From assembly GCF_004571175.1 (NCBI RefSeq), contig NZ_CP038273.1, forward strand, positions 2,294,001 through 2,358,000: a stretch of 64,000 nt of DNA, given 5' to 3'. Source of the stretch: Legionella israelensis. Its GTDB lineage: Bacteria; Pseudomonadota; Gammaproteobacteria; Legionellales; Legionellaceae. Within the stretch, counting starts at the first letter, position 1, and each line of letters begins with the position of its first letter. The notes under the pieces are model-generated. The model had not been told where the DNA came from. It saw only the letters and a list, made by a program, of their open reading frames with translations, and ran no database searches. This document shows, one piece after another, positions 62,261-64,000 of this stretch. The position numbers were made by a program, and so were the translations under genes.

Positions 62261-63016
62261 TCAGCCATGCTTGCTTCCAGGATTGGAGGCACTCACAGGC
62301 TGCAAAATCTTTTCATCATACAACTGGGTGATGAAAGGGATGCAGGCCGATACCAGTTCGTTTTCATTTAATTGGGGATGCATTTCGCACAGTGAATGGA
62401 TAATCTCTCTTGCCGACATTGTTTCATGAAGCATCATTGATAACAGCTGAAAACTCATTTCGTTGATTTTTAAAAATTCAACCTCGCCTTTCATTTGATA
62501 GACCATCAGGTAAGTTTTAAAGACGGTTTGAGGCTGGTAATCCGGACTGATTTTATCCACTTCATAGTTGTATTGTAAAAGTCTTGCGGTATTTGATAAC
62601 TGCCATGCTTGTTCCAGCAGACTGATTGCGCCTGCGGTTGGTTGTGTATTTTGTGGTTCACACAGTTCAACTTCAAGCTCAACCCATTCATAGTGGGCAA
62701 GCTCGTGAGCAAAAGGATAGCCCGGGACAGGATGTGCTTTTAGATACTCGACCATACATAAAGGCACTTCATGGAAAATGGGGGTTAGTACCTGATGATG
62801 CTTTAAAAAGTCTTTGAGAATACCCCACCAAATTTTTTTAGGTAAAATAGAGAGTAATACCGGAAAGCAGGGACTCACGACATCATGGAGATTATTGAGT
62901 AATAATTCCCGATAAATAGTTAATCGTTTTTTATCAAATGCAGATGTTTGAGCGTTATCATGTCCCCTGGCAGCAAAGCTAAAAGCGTTTTGCAATTGCT
63001 TGAGAGCCTCACTCAT
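62261..63016 (-). CDS. DUF2063 partner protein of a DUF692 RiPP enzyme (HvfC/BufC-like)
   Basis: A 251-aa protein of the DUF2063 family. The N-terminus LQNAFSFAARG and LTIYRELLLNNLHDVVSPCFPVL match this family's first domain; the C-terminal half is a winged-helix-like region (LNENELVSACIPFITQLYDE). DUF2063 proteins bring the precursor to DUF692 oxygenases in bufferin and Hvf systems. Its ATG overlaps the stop of the upstream gene (ATGA), so they are translated together. Together with the precursor at the window edge it makes a modification operon. No DoxX gene follows; the next leftward gene is unrelated. Confidence 0.82.
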   Translation of the reverse strand: MSEALKQLQNAFSFAARGHDNAQTSAFDKKRLTIYRELLLNNLHDVVSPCFPVLLSILPKKIWWGILKDFLKHHQVLTPIFHEVPLCMVEYLKAHPVPGYPFAHELAHYEWVELEVELCEPQNTQPTAGAISLLEQAWQLSNTARLLQYNYEVDKISPDYQPQTVFKTYLMVYQMKGEVEFLKINEMSFQLLSMMLHETMSAREIIHSLCEMHPQLNENELVSACIPFITQLYDEKILQPVSASNPGSKHG

Positions 63017-63843
63017 GCTTCGGCCTCCATGCTTTGTATGGAATAAATCTTTTGGGTTTCATTCAATAAGGCATTAAGAGGGGGTATATCTGAATCACGT
63101 TCCAAAAGCGTTGGTTTGATGCCATGGCATTCGTAAGTATGTCGTAATAAGTCCCAAACAGGGTCAATGACTTGAGCCCCATGGGTATCAATGATTAAAT
63201 CGGGCTCGCGTTGTTCATGACCGGCTATATGAATATAAGCGATTTTTTCAGAAGGTATCTCGCGTATAAACGCATACGGGTCATAATTATGATTCGCGCT
63301 GTTAACATACACATTGTTAACATCAAGCAGCATGAGGCAATCACTTTGTTCAAGTATCGCTTTAATAAACTCAATTTCAGGCATTTGCTGGCCCGGTGCA
63401 TAATAGTAAGACGAATTTTCAAAGGCAATTTGCCGTTGTAAAGCTTGTTGTACGCTAATCATTCTTTGACTGACATAGTCAATCGCATCTCTGGTAAAAG
63501 GAATGGGTAACAGGTCATGAAAATAACCTCGGCTATCACTGCAATAACTTAGGTGTTCGCTGTAACAATCAATCTGATACGTTTTGAAAAAATCATCTAA
63601 TGCTTCGATAAAAGAGCAATCAAGCGGTGCCGGACCACCTATAGATAAACTTAAGCCATGAGCCACTAAAGGATATCGTTTACTGAATTCTTTGAGAGCT
63701 TTGACTCGTTTACCTCCCATGTTCATCCAATTTTCAGGAGCGATTTCTAAAAAATCCACGGCTTTGTCAGTGCAGTTTAACAATTCATCACTGAACTCAG
63801 TTCTTAAACCCAGACCGGCTCTCTTTAGTGCTTTAAAACTCAT
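63013..63843 (-). CDS. DUF692 multinuclear iron oxygenase (HvfB/BufB/MbnB-like)
   Basis: A 276-aa DUF692 enzyme with the TIM-barrel metal ligands of the family: DFLEIAPENWM, LVAHGLSLSIGG, YSEHLSYC, LLDVNNVYVN, IHIAGHE and IIDTHGAQV. Relatives (MbnB, TglH, BufB, HvfB) use two or three irons to convert Cys residues of a precursor peptide into oxazolone/thioamide or related groups that chelate copper. The ATG at 63843 has GGAG upstream; the preceding 10 codons of the longer frame are unneeded. The gene is preceded by the precursor gene (stop 56 bases upstream) and overlaps the partner gene. Confidence 0.9.
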   Translation of the reverse strand: MSFKALKRAGLGLRTEFSDELLNCTDKAVDFLEIAPENWMNMGGKRVKALKEFSKRYPLVAHGLSLSIGGPAPLDCSFIEALDDFFKTYQIDCYSEHLSYCSDSRGYFHDLLPIPFTRDAIDYVSQRMISVQQALQRQIAFENSSYYYAPGQQMPEIEFIKAILEQSDCLMLLDVNNVYVNSANHNYDPYAFIREIPSEKIAYIHIAGHEQREPDLIIDTHGAQVIDPVWDLLRHTYECHGIKPTLLERDSDIPPLNALLNETQKIYSIQSMEAEA

Positions 63844-63899
63844 TATGAACTCCAAGTCAGGCGGATAAGTCATGCAGCTTAACCGCCTGCAATGGTTGA

Positions 63900-64000
63900 T
63901 TAGGATTTAGAACCGCATTTACCAGCGCCACATTTGCCGGCACCGCATTTGCCGCCATTAGAGCCACACTTCCCGCTGCCGCATTTACCATTTCCGTTTT
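63900..64000 (-). CDS. Cys-rich RiPP precursor, C-terminal part (HvfA-like, 5' end outside window)
   Basis: The last 32 complete codons of a gene running in from beyond the right edge. The peptide ends with five GKCG motifs: GKCGSGKCGSNGG, then KCGAGKCGAGKCGSKS and stop. All Cys are followed by Gly and preceded by Gly-Lys, the pattern of HvfA/DUF2282-type precursors modified by DUF692 enzymes. The DUF692 gene starts 56 bases downstream. A signal peptide is expected further upstream but lies outside the window. Calling by eye is secure because of repeats and operon context. Confidence 0.85.
   Translation of the reverse strand, partial: NGNGKCGSGKCGSNGGKCGAGKCGAGKCGSKS

Noticed and set aside
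1-64000. CRISPR arrays, rRNA and tRNA genes
   Set aside because: No regularly spaced direct repeats and no rRNA or cloverleaf sequences were recognised by eye; the palindromes seen are MITE-type or REP-type.

Overview
The window is a 64 kb piece of an AT-rich gammaproteobacterial chromosome. Gene content points to Legionella or a close relative. The pointers are three Pht-like major-facilitator transporters, many unknown multi-membrane or coiled-coil proteins of the sort seen among Dot/Icm effectors, a calpain-like protein, several orphan periplasmic binding proteins, and short secreted proteins sharing a Cys-containing domain. That assignment is inference from gene content; no marker gene proves it.

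Layout. 1-8.6 kb: the end of one exonuclease III gene, a second xthA, rpmE, malic enzyme with two Pht-like transporters, dam, and a calpain-like cysteine protease gene. 8.6-16.5 kb: a complete Mrp/Mnh Na+/H+ antiporter set split into a leftward ABCD operon and a rightward EFG operon, with a secreted protein and a tandem universal stress protein between them. 16.6-23.0 kb: a heme-copper oxidase cluster (subunit II, fused I+III, small subunit, CtaG) followed by TerC. 23.1-32.1 kb: secreted and effector-like unknowns, a frameshifted kup, a degenerate shikimate-kinase-like protein, a GNAT enzyme and a third Pht-like transporter. 32.3-55 kb: an accessory zone with two identical 1151-bp insertion sequences, one IS256-family element and a MITE family that shares its termini and 7-bp target duplications with the 1151-bp element. 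This zone also carries two orphan binding proteins, two paralogous flippases, ada-tag alkylation repair, a 26-cysteine copper-bundle protein, and a group of proteins with a His...Asn-Cys layout that may be permuted papain-fold enzymes. 54.6-62 kb: mntP, an amino-acid permease, a secreted serine hydrolase, a secreted GH13 enzyme and a membrane/coiled-coil unknown. 62.2-64 kb: a DUF2063 protein, a DUF692 protein and the 3' end of a precursor ending in repeated GKCG motifs. This is a Cys-modifying RiPP operon of the HvfABC/bufferin kind, cut by the right window edge.

How the parts fit. The Mrp antiporter, Kup (broken here), a CPA-type antiporter and the SLC13-type carrier form an ion and pH homeostasis theme. 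The oxidase operon, the copper-bundle protein and the GKCG RiPP operon all concern copper or metal handling, although they are not linked in one locus. Pht-like carriers, orphan binding proteins and the amino-acid permease fit a bacterium that takes amino acids from a host. I saw no tRNA, rRNA or CRISPR array.
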